Positions 35,644 to 44,448 of a DNA stretch of 64,000 nt are shown here, piece after piece. Origin of the DNA: Dyadobacter arcticus (GTDB lineage Bacteria > Bacteroidota > Bacteroidia > Cytophagales > Spirosomataceae); contig NZ_JAASQJ010000001.1 in assembly GCF_011762185.1 (NCBI RefSeq), forward strand, positions 744,001 through 808,000, in the 5' to 3' direction. Position numbers and translations under genes: made by a program. How positions within the stretch are numbered: the first letter of the stretch is position 1; each line of letters opens with the position of its first letter. The notes below the pieces were generated by a model, which searched no databases, had not been told where the DNA came from, and saw only the letters and a list, made by a program, of their open reading frames with translations.

Positions 35644-37482
35644 ATGTGCGGAATCGTTGCTTATGTTGGGAATAGGGAGGCACTTCCACTTATCCTAAAA
35701 GGTCTTAAACGACTGGAATATCGGGGCTATGATAGTTCAGGCGTTGCGCTGCTCGAAGATGCTAAACTTAATATTTACAAGAAAAAAGGCAAAGTATCGG
35801 ACCTGGAACATGAGCTGGCAGGCAAGAATCTTACCGCAACGATTGGGATAGGACATACGAGATGGGCGACGCACGGCGAGCCCAATGATGTTAACGCGCA
35901 TCCTCACTTTTCCAATAATCGCAGGTTATCGATCATTCACAATGGTATCATTGAAAATTATGCTTCGATCAAACAAAACCTGATCAAAAAAGGCCACGTG
36001 TTTTTGAGTGATACTGATACAGAAGTGCTCATTCATTTCATTGAAGATATACATTTGGCGACCGCGGGCTCGCTGGAATCGGCGGTCAAGCTGGCACTGA
36101 AAGAAGTGGTAGGCGCATATGCAATCGTTGTCATGTCTGTGGATCATCCGGGTCAACTGATTGCAGCTAGGAAAGGAAGCCCTTTGGTTATTGGAGTAGG
36201 AGAAGATGAGTTCTTCTTCGCTTCCGATGCTACACCGATCATCGAGTATACCAAAGACGTGGTTTATCTGGACGACTATGAAGTAGCAATCATCAAAGAC
36301 GGTAAGCTTAGTATTCAAAATCTCGACAACACCGAAACGATTCCTTACATCCAAAAACTTGAAATGGAGCTGGAAACGATCGAAAAGGGCGGTTACGACC
36401 ATTTTATGATCAAGGAAATTTTCGAACAGTCCAGATCCATAGGTGATAGCATGCGGGGAAGGTTGCGGTCGGAAGATGCACATTTACAGCTTGGAGGTCT
36501 TAATAACTACCTGGATAAGCTGGCCGAGGCTGACCGGATCATTATCGTCGGTTGCGGTACCTCATGGCATGCTGGCTTAGTGGCCGAATATCTTTTTGAG
36601 GAGCTTGCGCGAGTCAATGTGGAAGTGGAATATGCTTCGGAGTTTCGTTATAGAAATCCCGTGATCAGCGAAAAAGACATTGTAATTGCTATTTCTCAGT
36701 CCGGCGAAACGGCAGATACGCTGGCTGCGATAGAATTAGCCAAGTCCAAAGGCGCAACGATTTTCGGGGTATGCAATGTAGTCGGTTCCTCCATTGCCCG
36801 CGCAACACATGCCGGAGCTTATACCCACGCAGGCCCGGAAATAGGTGTTGCGAGCACCAAAGCATTTACTGCCCAAGTGACTGTGCTCACATTGATCGCG
36901 ATCGCAATGGCTAAACGAAAAGGCACCATCACCGAAGAGACTTACAGGCAATTATTAATAGAGCTTGAACATATTCCTGAAAAAGTGGCGAAAGTGTTTG
37001 AGAATGCTTCCAAGATCAAGGAGATCGCTTTCATTTTCACTTACGCTCGAAACTTTATCTATCTAGGAAGAGGATTAAATTTCCCTGTTGCGCTGGAAGG
37101 GGCTTTAAAGTTGAAGGAAATTTCCTATATCCATGCCGAGGGTTATCCTGCCGCTGAAATGAAGCACGGCCCGATCGCATTGATCGATGAGGATATGCCT
37201 GTGGTTTTCTTGGCAACCAGGGATAGCTCTTACGAAAAGATTGTGTCCAACATTCAGGAAGTGAAGGCACGAAAGGGAAGAGTTATTGCAATTGTTACCG
37301 AAGGAGATAAACTTATTCCAGGCATGGTGGATTTTGTGATTGAAGTACCGCAAACCCATGAAATGCTCACGCCTCTTGTTTCCGTCATTCCTTTGCAATT
37401 GCTATCATACTACATTGCCGTCATGCGTGGCAGGAATGTGGATCAGCCTCGGAACCTAGCCAAATCGGTTACGGTGGAATAA
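35644..37482 (+). CDS. glmS: Glutamine--fructose-6-phosphate aminotransferase (isomerizing)
   Basis: The protein has 612 residues, normal for GlmS, which makes glucosamine 6-phosphate for peptidoglycan and lipopolysaccharide. The N-terminal glutaminase begins MCGIVAYVG, with Cys2 as nucleophile, and has YRGYDSSG and HTRWATHGEP. Two SIS domains follow (about 285-425 and 455-600), with CGTSWHAG, SQSGETADTLAA and SRGLNFPVALEGALKLKE-type blocks. The C-terminus ends NLAKSVTVE as in most GlmS. No glmS ribozyme is seen in the 210-bp leader. gldD follows after 51 bp. Confidence 0.96.
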   Translation: MCGIVAYVGNREALPLILKGLKRLEYRGYDSSGVALLEDAKLNIYKKKGKVSDLEHELAGKNLTATIGIGHTRWATHGEPNDVNAHPHFSNNRRLSIIHNGIIENYASIKQNLIKKGHVFLSDTDTEVLIHFIEDIHLATAGSLESAVKLALKEVVGAYAIVVMSVDHPGQLIAARKGSPLVIGVGEDEFFFASDATPIIEYTKDVVYLDDYEVAIIKDGKLSIQNLDNTETIPYIQKLEMELETIEKGGYDHFMIKEIFEQSRSIGDSMRGRLRSEDAHLQLGGLNNYLDKLAEADRIIIVGCGTSWHAGLVAEYLFEELARVNVEVEYASEFRYRNPVISEKDIVIAISQSGETADTLAAIELAKSKGATIFGVCNVVGSSIARATHAGAYTHAGPEIGVASTKAFTAQVTVLTLIAIAMAKRKGTITEETYRQLLIELEHIPEKVAKVFENASKIKEIAFIFTYARNFIYLGRGLNFPVALEGALKLKEISYIHAEGYPAAEMKHGPIALIDEDMPVVFLATRDSSYEKIVSNIQEVKARKGRVIAIVTEGDKLIPGMVDFVIEVPQTHEMLTPLVSVIPLQLLSYYIAVMRGRNVDQPRNLAKSVTVE

Positions 37483-37533
37483 TCATAGCAGGTTTTCGTT
37501 AGTTTTGCGCATCACCGCGTGAACACAAACTTT

Positions 37534-38121
37534 ATGTTGAGACGGTTTCCTCAAATTCTCATCGCCTTCGTAATAGTATTCTTTTCTTGTGGCAAAGAGG
37601 AGCAGAGCTATATTCCAAAGCCAAAAGGATATAACCGCATTGTGCTCCCAGCTCATCGTTATCAAAAACTTGCAGGGATATATCCTTACTCATTCGAATT
37701 CTCTAATTATGCAGAGGTCGTTCCCGATACGTTTGCGACGGCAGGAAAAGATTGGATTTTTATCAACTATCCGGCATTTAACGCAAACATTCAGATCACT
37801 TACAAGCCTATCAATCATGATGCAGCTAAATTAAAAGACTACATCAATGACAGCTATAAATTAACCGTTAAGCATCAGATACGCGCTTCTTCCATCCAGG
37901 AACAGAGAATCCTAACTCCGGCTGGACTTACGGCGATGATATTTAAGATTGAAGGCGACGTTCCCAGCCCCTACCAGTTTTACACAACGGATAGTACCAT
38001 TCACTTTCTTCGAGGCGCTATCTATTTCCCGACAGCCAGTAAAAATGATTCGCTGGCACCAGTTATTGACTACCTCCAAAAGGACATGGTAAGATTGCTG
38101 ACGACCTTGCAGTGGAGATAA
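37534..38121 (+). CDS. gldD: Gliding motility lipoprotein GldD
   Basis: The protein has 195 residues from the ATG at 37534; a GTG at 37519 would add five residues. A lipoprotein signal ends IVFFSC. The mature part begins with the GldD-type IPKPKGYNRIVLPAHRYQ and YPYSFEFSNYA, followed by DWIFINYPAFNANIQITYKP. GldD is essential for gliding and for T9SS-linked motility in Flavobacterium and is found in most gliding Bacteroidota. Its presence fits the T9SS cargo proteins elsewhere in the window. It is probably co-transcribed with glmS. Confidence 0.88.
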   Translation: MLRRFPQILIAFVIVFFSCGKEEQSYIPKPKGYNRIVLPAHRYQKLAGIYPYSFEFSNYAEVVPDTFATAGKDWIFINYPAFNANIQITYKPINHDAAKLKDYINDSYKLTVKHQIRASSIQEQRILTPAGLTAMIFKIEGDVPSPYQFYTTDSTIHFLRGAIYFPTASKNDSLAPVIDYLQKDMVRLLTTLQWR

Positions 38122-38195
38122 AATTGAAAAAGGTTGTAGGAGTGAAAAGAGGAAGGCAGTATCTTTGAACCTCTCACCTCAACACTACCACCATA

Positions 38196-38912
38196 ATGGC
38201 TAAAAAGCAACCCAAAAACCAGCTTCTTCTTGACTTCTCGGTTCGCGGCAACCGTACGGTCCTGCAATTGGGACAAGTAGAAAGCAGGAAAAAGGCAGAT
38301 CAGCTTTTTGAAGGATTGATCAATGGCGATTGGATGATTGAACCTGCCGGTGAAGTTGCGGACATCTCTTACGCACAGGATATTGTGCACCAGATCGGGC
38401 ATAAGTTGCCTTATCCTGAGGGTGTTAAGATTGCTCAATTACACAATGTCGACCCAATTTTCAAGGGATTTTCGGCTATCTATCGCCAGAAAGGATGGGT
38501 ATTTGTGAATGCAGCGTCAGAGATCAATGAGCGTAATTATCAGATTCATTTACTAACCGTTTCGCTGGGATTACAAACTTTGTACGCCAGTACAACATCA
38601 CTCGCAGCCCGCTCTGAGCAATTAATTTTTGAAGCATTGCTTCCCTATAAAGAGGTAGAGAGTTTTTTTAGGAATGATATTTCAAAAATCCCGGATTTCC
38701 TGGCTTCCGACATTGCTAACTTTTTCAAAGTACCTTTTCCAATGGTTCTGAAAAGAGCATTAGCATTGAAAATCATCTCGGACGAGCAATACCGTATTTT
38801 TATGACCATTACCCCCGCAGCTTCTTCGAAACCGCGAGAGTTATTTCTTTCAAAAGACGGTAGCATTGACGACCTCGAAGCCCAGCTCTTTTCCACAGGC
38901 CTTGGAGACTAG
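38196..38912 (+). CDS. Uncharacterised protein, possibly a degenerate ImmA/IrrE-like protein
   Basis: The protein has 238 residues, with no signal peptide or membrane helix. The C-terminal half (AARSEQLIFEALLPYKEVESF, then LASDIANFFKVPFPMVLKRA, both split here) resembles the tail of ImmA/IrrE metallopeptidases. In those, a similar 'ExxAnxFAaxLLmP ... LAxxFxVSxxxvxxRL' pattern follows the zinc site. The HExxH expected near residue 120 is absent; the local sequence is HLLTVSLGLQTLYA. If the relation is real, the protein has lost metal binding and may be a sensor or adaptor. It lies 74 bp after gldD on the same strand. Confidence 0.45.
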   Translation: MAKKQPKNQLLLDFSVRGNRTVLQLGQVESRKKADQLFEGLINGDWMIEPAGEVADISYAQDIVHQIGHKLPYPEGVKIAQLHNVDPIFKGFSAIYRQKGWVFVNAASEINERNYQIHLLTVSLGLQTLYASTTSLAARSEQLIFEALLPYKEVESFFRNDISKIPDFLASDIANFFKVPFPMVLKRALALKIISDEQYRIFMTITPAASSKPRELFLSKDGSIDDLEAQLFSTGLGD

Positions 38913-38917
38913 ACTCA

Positions 38918-39712
38918 TTACTTTTTGACATCCAGATTACTAAGGTCCGGCAGTGGGCTTACCGAAGTCCAGCCGCCATCTACCACCAGACTCTGGCCGG
39001 TAATGTGGCCTGAATGCGGTGAGAGCAGAAATAACGCTGCATTTGCAATATCTTCACAAATCGCAGGGCGTCCCATGGGTGTAATCGCCGACCAGATTTT
39101 CGGATAAGTCGGATCTTCGGCCAATGTCCTCTCCGTGAGCGTTGCTCCCGGAGCGACGGTATTAATGGTGATTCCGTGCGGGGAAAGTTCAAGCACCAGA
39201 TTTTTCGCTAACATTTCTAATCCGGCTTTTGTCATCGCATATGCTGCCAGAAATTGATGCGCCTGGTGTCCTACGACCGACGACATCAGCAAAATGCGTC
39301 CACCCGTTTTCTGTTTTCGCATTTGACGAGCAGCCGCCTGAGTAAGTAAAAATGAACCCATCAGGTTTACTTCAAGGACCTTTTGCAGGCTTTCAACCGG
39401 ATACTCGAAAAACTCGCCAAAAAGCGTTATCCCTGCATTGGCGACCGAAATAGTGATTTTGCCAAAACATTTTACGGCCTCTTCCACAATGCCTTCAATG
39501 ATGTCGGACTTCGATGCGTCACCGGCAAACGCAACGCATTCTCCGCCATTATCCCGTATGGTCCGGGCGGCATCAGTGGCTAATGTTTCGTCCGCATCGT
39601 TGAGAATAACCCCAGCACCCTGAGCAGCAAGTTGTTTTGCTATTTCAAATCCAATGCCCTGTCCGGCCCCGGTTATTATTGCTACCTGGCCATCAAATGT
39701 TCGGTTACTCAT
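38918..39712 (-). CDS. Short-chain dehydrogenase/reductase
   Basis: The protein has 264 residues, a classical SDR. It has the NAD(P)-binding GAGQGIG (about 15-21), NAGITLF, and the catalytic Ser-Tyr-Lys in LLMSSVVGHQ and YAMTK. The Asp after strand 2 (NDADE) favours NAD. It lies 14 bp downstream of the pentonate-type dehydratase, so it probably handles a sugar, sugar acid or aldonate in the same catabolic path. The exact substrate is not readable. It converges on the unknown gene at 38196 with 5 bp between stops. Confidence 0.82.
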   Translation of the reverse strand: MSNRTFDGQVAIITGAGQGIGFEIAKQLAAQGAGVILNDADETLATDAARTIRDNGGECVAFAGDASKSDIIEGIVEEAVKCFGKITISVANAGITLFGEFFEYPVESLQKVLEVNLMGSFLLTQAAARQMRKQKTGGRILLMSSVVGHQAHQFLAAYAMTKAGLEMLAKNLVLELSPHGITINTVAPGATLTERTLAEDPTYPKIWSAITPMGRPAICEDIANAALFLLSPHSGHITGQSLVVDGGWTSVSPLPDLSNLDVKK

Positions 39713-39726
39713 TTTTTGAAATTAAA

Positions 39727-41445
39727 TCAATGTGAATCTCTCGTAACCTTATCCCCAGAGCCCCCTACCAGGAAATCCAGATCAGCACCCTCGTGCGCCT
39801 GCATCACATGATTGATGTGAAGATTAACGTAACCTCTGTTATAGCCCAAATTCAATGGTTTCCACAGGGATTTTCTTCGTAGCAATTCTTCCGGAGAAAC
39901 TTCCAGGTTTAACGTCCTGTTGGCCACATCAAGCTCAATAAAGTCTCCATCCTGTACCAAAGCCAAAGTTCCACCCACGGCAGCTTCGGGGGAAACGTGC
40001 AATATAACTGTTCCAAAACCGGTGCCGCTCATCCGGCCATCGGATATCCGGAGCATGTCAATCACTCCTTTTGCCAATAACTTTTTAGGAAGCGACATAT
40101 TGCCAACCTCCGGCATTCCTGGGTAGCCTTTCGGTCCAACATTTTTGAGTACCAGCACGCTATTTTCGTCCACATCAAGGTTCGGATCGTCCAATCGCGC
40201 TTTGTAATCGTCGATATCTTCAAAAACAATCGCTTTTCCACGATGCTGCATAAGTTCAGGCTTTAATGATGCAGATGGTTTGATCACCGCCCCATTTTCG
40301 CAGAGATTACCCCGGACCACAGCAAGGCCGGTAAGATCTTTAACCGGCTCGGTCAATGTGCCAATCACATCCGGATCATAACATTCCGCTGAACGGCAAT
40401 TTTCCGCCATCGTTTTACCATTTGCGGTAATTACCCCGTCGTGCAGCATGCCGATCAATTCCTTGATTACAACAGGCAATCCTCCCGCATAATAAAAGTC
40501 CTCCATAAAATATCCACCCGAAGGCTGTAAATTAAGCAGGAGCGGCACTTTTTCGCAAAGATGATTGAAATCGTCAAGGCTTAAATCAACCCCAATTCTT
40601 CCAGCAATGGCCAGCAAGTGTATCACAAAATTAGTAGACCCGCCAATAGCAGCGTTGATCATAATCGCATTTTCAAAGGCCTCTTTGGTGAGGATATGCG
40701 AAAGACGCAGGTCTTCATTTACCATTTGAACAATTCGCCGACCCGACAAATGCGCCTGCACTTTCCGCCGTGAATCTGCGGCGGGTATGGCGGCATTTTC
40801 CGGCAATGTAATGCCCAATGATTCAACCATGCACGCCATTGTGGATGCGGTACCCATCACTGCGCAATGTCCGTCGCTCCGGCACATGCAGGCTTCTGCG
40901 GTGGTGAGTTCTTCCTGAGAGATTTCACCCTGGCGGTACATCTCACTAAAACGCCACACATCGCTGGTACCAATTGTTTTCCCGCGATATCTACCGGTCA
41001 GCATGGGTCCGCCGGAGACAACAATAGTTGGAATATCTACGCTGGCAGCGCCCATAACCAGCGAAGGTGTTGTCTTATCACAGCCGCAAAGCAGCACCAC
41101 GCCGTCAATCGGATTGGCGCGGATGGATTCTTCGACGTCCATGCTGGCCAGGTTTCGGTAGAGCATGGCGGTTGGCTTGATAAGGGTTTCGCCCAATGAC
41201 ATTACCGGAAATTCCAGCGGAAATCCGCCGGCTTCCCACACGCCCCTTTTCACCGATTCGGCCAATTCACGGAAGTGGCCGTTACAAGGCGTTAACTCAG
41301 AAAATGTATTGCAAATGCCTATAACCGGCCTTCCCTCGAACTCATCGGCAGGATAACCCTGGTTTTTCATCCAGGCCCTGTATATAAAGCCATCCTTGCC
41401 CGATTTGCCAAACCAGCCTCTGCTTCGCAGTTTATTTTCTTCCAT
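39727..41445 (-). CDS. IlvD/Edd family dehydratase, probably an aldonate (pentonate) dehydratase
   Basis: The protein has 572 residues. The cluster-binding cysteines typical of the [2Fe-2S] branch are C54 (CNTFSELTPCNGHF), C122 (CGCDKTTP) and C194 (SDGHCAVMGTAS). K124 sits in the position carbamylated in related enzymes. The start RSRGWFGKSGKDGFIYRAW is closer to L-arabinonate/xylonate dehydratases than to the isoleucine/valine enzyme, and no ilv genes are nearby. It probably dehydrates a pentonate or hexonate to a 2-keto-3-deoxy acid. The adjacent SDR gene supports sugar-acid catabolism. Confidence 0.85.
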   Translation of the reverse strand: MEENKLRSRGWFGKSGKDGFIYRAWMKNQGYPADEFEGRPVIGICNTFSELTPCNGHFRELAESVKRGVWEAGGFPLEFPVMSLGETLIKPTAMLYRNLASMDVEESIRANPIDGVVLLCGCDKTTPSLVMGAASVDIPTIVVSGGPMLTGRYRGKTIGTSDVWRFSEMYRQGEISQEELTTAEACMCRSDGHCAVMGTASTMACMVESLGITLPENAAIPAADSRRKVQAHLSGRRIVQMVNEDLRLSHILTKEAFENAIMINAAIGGSTNFVIHLLAIAGRIGVDLSLDDFNHLCEKVPLLLNLQPSGGYFMEDFYYAGGLPVVIKELIGMLHDGVITANGKTMAENCRSAECYDPDVIGTLTEPVKDLTGLAVVRGNLCENGAVIKPSASLKPELMQHRGKAIVFEDIDDYKARLDDPNLDVDENSVLVLKNVGPKGYPGMPEVGNMSLPKKLLAKGVIDMLRISDGRMSGTGFGTVILHVSPEAAVGGTLALVQDGDFIELDVANRTLNLEVSPEELLRRKSLWKPLNLGYNRGYVNLHINHVMQAHEGADLDFLVGGSGDKVTRDSH

Positions 41446-41564
41446 TATTTCGTCGTCATAGTTTATATATAAATTAGTAAAGGCCGTTTTTAGGAAAATA
41501 TAATTCCGATACCCCTTTAAAATAAATATTGTATCTTCGTTTTACACGATGTCAGGTATTGTCC

Positions 41565-42815
41565 ATGATTTTCTTCAGAGTTAATAAACTGTTGCTATAC
41601 TCCCTTTTCACACTTGTAGCATTCCCCTCTCTTGCGCAATTCCAGGCTGATGGTTTTATTGAAAATCTCTTAAAAAAACATCCCGATCGGTTTTCAGAGA
41701 TATTGAGCAAGCCTGAAAAATATCAAATACAGATCCTCTATACACGCATTGACAGAAATAAGAAGAATGAGCCACATTTCACGACCCATGGGTACAGGGT
41801 TAACAATACGGAATACTTCTATCCTGCCAGTACCGTAAAGCTTCCTGCAATTGCACTTGCATTTGAAAAGTTAAACAAGCTGGGCATTGATAAGCATACC
41901 ACGATGCTTACAGGTACTGACCGCCCGGAACAAACTAAGGTCGAGAAGGATACCACGGCCGAAAATGGCCTTCCTTCGGTAGCGCATTACGCCAAGAAGA
42001 TTCTTTTGGCAAGTGATAATGATGCTTTTAACAGGCTCTATGAGTTTATTGGCCAGCAAGAGTTCAATGATAGTCTGCATAAAAAGGGATTCACCAATAC
42101 GCGTATCGTTCACCGCCTAGAATCCCCCATCGGGCCCGAAAATAACCGGTACACCAATCCTGTGAAATTTGAAAAGGATGGCAAAGTGGTGTACGAGCAA
42201 AAAGGACAATACAACACAAAGGAATACAAAGCCCCTGCGCAGATACTAAAAGGCAAAGGCTACATGAAAAATGGCGCGTTAGTGAACGAGCCATTTGATT
42301 TTACCACCAAAAATTCTTTCCCGCTGGAAGAACAGCACCGACTATTGAAAACCCTGTTTTTCCCGGATCAAGTGCCTGCTGAACAACGCTTTAACCTTAC
42401 CCCTGACGATTACAGGTTCATTTATCAGTACATGTCGCAATTTCCTGTCGAAACTGATTTTCCGGCCAATTATACTGATGATTATTACGACGGTTTTGTT
42501 AAGTTCCTGATATTTGGTGCTACAAAAACCCGGCTCCCCCGGCACATTAGATTATTCAACAAATGCGGCGATGCATACGGCTTTCTGCTGGACAATGCTT
42601 ACATCGCGGATTTTGAAAAGGGAATTGAATTCATGTTGACTGCCGTGATCTATTGCAATGATGATGAAGTTTTCAATGATGATAAATACGACTATGATAC
42701 CATTGGGTTACCATTCATGGCTAGCCTGGGAAAGACCTTTTTTGAGTATGAAATAAGCCGGAAAAGATCCGCCAGGCCTGATTTGGGCAGATTTGAAGTT
42801 GAATACGATAAATAA
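41565..42815 (+). CDS. Class A beta-lactamase-like serine hydrolase
   Basis: The protein has 416 residues from the ATG at 41565, where the signal peptide begins (MIFFRVNKLLLYSLFTL ... SLAQ); an upstream start at 41529 would mask it. The SxxK site is STVK in YPASTVKLPAIA. The SDN motif is in LLASDNDAFNRL. The third motif, usually KTG, reads KCG in FNKCGDAYGF. At 416 residues it is longer than true class A beta-lactamases (about 290), with a large insert around 190-290. A penicillin-recognising serine hydrolase acting on peptidoglycan or another amide is more likely than a resistance enzyme. Confidence 0.7.
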   Translation: MIFFRVNKLLLYSLFTLVAFPSLAQFQADGFIENLLKKHPDRFSEILSKPEKYQIQILYTRIDRNKKNEPHFTTHGYRVNNTEYFYPASTVKLPAIALAFEKLNKLGIDKHTTMLTGTDRPEQTKVEKDTTAENGLPSVAHYAKKILLASDNDAFNRLYEFIGQQEFNDSLHKKGFTNTRIVHRLESPIGPENNRYTNPVKFEKDGKVVYEQKGQYNTKEYKAPAQILKGKGYMKNGALVNEPFDFTTKNSFPLEEQHRLLKTLFFPDQVPAEQRFNLTPDDYRFIYQYMSQFPVETDFPANYTDDYYDGFVKFLIFGATKTRLPRHIRLFNKCGDAYGFLLDNAYIADFEKGIEFMLTAVIYCNDDEVFNDDKYDYDTIGLPFMASLGKTFFEYEISRKRSARPDLGRFEVEYDK

Positions 42816-42817
42816 AA

Positions 42818-43207
42818 TCAGGAGACTTTCATTTTGAGCCTTGGCGCAATCTGGCAAATGTACAGGTTGATAAAATGGCCGACAATCAGTAATGCGGACC
42901 CCGCATAACCCAGCCAGGAAAACACCTGATGCCTTCCTTCAAATATCAGTGAAGTTGAAAATAAAGTAAGTGCTCCCCAAAGTAAGATTCCCAGCGGCAA
43001 AGATTTATGGCTGCGTGTTGCGTAATAAACCGCCAGTCCATTGATGACTATAAACACATAATCCAGCGAACGAAGTCCTGTGTGGGCATGATGCGATGCA
43101 ATGGAGCCGAATGCCAAGGCTGGCATCAACATGCAATGTATAATGCATAACACGGAGCCTAAAATTCCAATGTAATCAGCTTTGGTATGTGAGTGTCCTT
43201 CTTTCAT
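42818..43207 (-). CDS. MerC domain membrane protein
   Basis: The protein has 129 residues and four predicted membrane helices, as in MerC. The first helix carries a C-x-x-x-C pair in LCIIHCMLMPAL, typical of the family. The N-terminus is His-rich (EGHSHTK) and another histidine cluster (SHHAHTG) follows helix 2, suggesting binding of a soft or divalent metal. A perfect operator-like palindrome at 43253 precedes it, shared with the TonB receptor, so zinc or a related metal is a better guess than mercury. It is divergent from the Fur-family gene. Confidence 0.82.
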   Translation of the reverse strand: MKEGHSHTKADYIGILGSVLCIIHCMLMPALAFGSIASHHAHTGLRSLDYVFIVINGLAVYYATRSHKSLPLGILLWGALTLFSTSLIFEGRHQVFSWLGYAGSALLIVGHFINLYICQIAPRLKMKVS

Positions 43208-43252
43208 TCGTCAATACAATGATGTTGCAAAAATAAGGTGATCTTAATCCAC

Positions 43253-43269
43253 TTGCAACAGAGTTGCAA
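43253..43269. promoter_or_regulatory. Putative Fur/Zur-family operator, merC-like/fur-like divergent region
   Basis: The sequence TTGCAACAGAGTTGCAA has perfect 7-base arms around three bases. It lies 46 bp upstream of the MerC-like start and 134 bp upstream of the divergent Fur-family gene. An identical-armed site is at 46843. A single half-site GTTGCAA is also present at 43224-43230. Confidence 0.65.
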
Positions 43270-43403
43270 AATATTTTATAAGTTTCGCCCTGTTTTTTAT
43301 TCCTAAACAAAAGAATTGGAAATTGTAAGAGTTAGAACTTAACTTTGAATGGAAAGGTTTACAAAAAGACAATCATTACCCTTTATTCAAATTATTGGAA
43401 ACA

Positions 43404-43814
43404 ATGGACCAGTTAAGAGAAACGCTGAAAGGGCATCAACTTCGTACCACGACTTGTCGGGAAGACGTACTTTCAACGTTTATTACCAAGAAAAATGCGC
43501 TTTCACATGGTGACCTTGAAGGCGCGCTTGGAGAAAATTATGATCGGGTGACCATCTATCGTACCCTCAAAACTTTCCTTGAAAAAGGGATCATTCACAA
43601 GGTCCTCGACGATGAAGGATTGCGTTACGCATTGTGTTCGCACAGTTGCTCAGAAGAAAAACATCAGCACGATCATATCCATTTCAAATGCAGCGAATGT
43701 GGTGAAACCAATTGTATTGAGAACCTTCACATTCCTGCAGTACAGCTTCCAATGGGTTACCAGGCTCAAAATTTTAACCTTTTGATTCAAGGCACCTGCC
43801 CAAAATGCAGTTAA
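43404..43814 (+). CDS. Fur-family transcriptional repressor, probably Zur-like
   Basis: The protein has 136 residues from the ATG at 43404; a TTG at 43395 would add three. The winged-helix region has the Fur pattern LSHGDLEGALGENYDRVTIYRTL. The metal-binding part has the histidine cluster EEKHQHDHIHFKC, a CSEC pair and a C-terminal CPKC pair that would hold structural zinc. It sits between a MerC-like gene and a receptor operon that share a palindromic operator, so it most likely represses them in response to metal. Zinc is inferred, not shown. A second Fur-family gene is at 57810. Confidence 0.85.
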   Translation: MDQLRETLKGHQLRTTTCREDVLSTFITKKNALSHGDLEGALGENYDRVTIYRTLKTFLEKGIIHKVLDDEGLRYALCSHSCSEEKHQHDHIHFKCSECGETNCIENLHIPAVQLPMGYQAQNFNLLIQGTCPKCS

Positions 43815-43857
43815 GATTAGTGAAACAAAACTAACATTCTCCGCAATCTCCAAGCCC

Positions 43858-44412
43858 TTACTGGATTTTCAAAATAAAATCCAGACTTACGTCATCGCTT
43901 CCGGGCTCGGGTTTCCCGTTTTTTACACCTGGCTGATGCCGCAGCTGGACTTTCAATTTTCCATCAGCCGCCGCACCGGTTACAGCTTTCCCAGTCAATC
44001 CAATTACATAATTATTTACATCCTTGTCGCCGTATGTATAAGTCAGCAATGATGTTGGAGATGGCGTATAGATCAGCAAATGTTCGTCCGATTCCTTTGC
44101 TACCTCATTTGTGATATTTTCAACAGGCGTCCTGCTTTCGTCCAGTAATTCAATGGTTAGCGTGTAAGTTTTATTGGGTTTCAGGGCAATGGTGTCAAAT
44201 TTTGTTGGGGCGTTACCGCCGTCGCCGTCCGCATCTTTGAAGCCGAATGAACTTACATTGGACGTTCCCTCCTCTGCGAATTTTAATGTAACAGAAGTGA
44301 TCAATTCATTCTCGTCGTGCGGTGTAACCTTGTCCCCTGCGTCTTTGCATTGCGTAAAGTTGATAGCAGCGCCTATCAGTAACATCCATGTTATTTTGCG
44401 GTTCATTCTCAT
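43858..44412 (-). CDS. Lipoprotein downstream of the TonB receptor, probably metal-regulated
   Basis: The protein has 184 residues from 44412 (or 182 from the ATG at 44406). A lipoprotein signal ends NFTQC, followed by KDAGDK. The mature part is beta-rich with an acidic Asp/Gly stretch (FKDADGDGGNAPTKFDT) and repeated TLTIELLDES-type strands. It lies 36 bp downstream of the TonB receptor on the same strand, with a short gap, so it is probably its co-transcribed surface partner. The molecular role is unknown. Confidence 0.7.
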   Translation of the reverse strand: MRMNRKITWMLLIGAAINFTQCKDAGDKVTPHDENELITSVTLKFAEEGTSNVSSFGFKDADGDGGNAPTKFDTIALKPNKTYTLTIELLDESRTPVENITNEVAKESDEHLLIYTPSPTSLLTYTYGDKDVNNYVIGLTGKAVTGAAADGKLKVQLRHQPGVKNGKPEPGSDDVSLDFILKIQ

Positions 44413-44448
44413 GTAACAGGTCTATTTATGTATTGATATTAAATTATT

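Noticed and set aside
35926..36483. Minus-strand frame of 185 residues
   Set aside because: It is antisense inside glmS, which is certain; no independent support.
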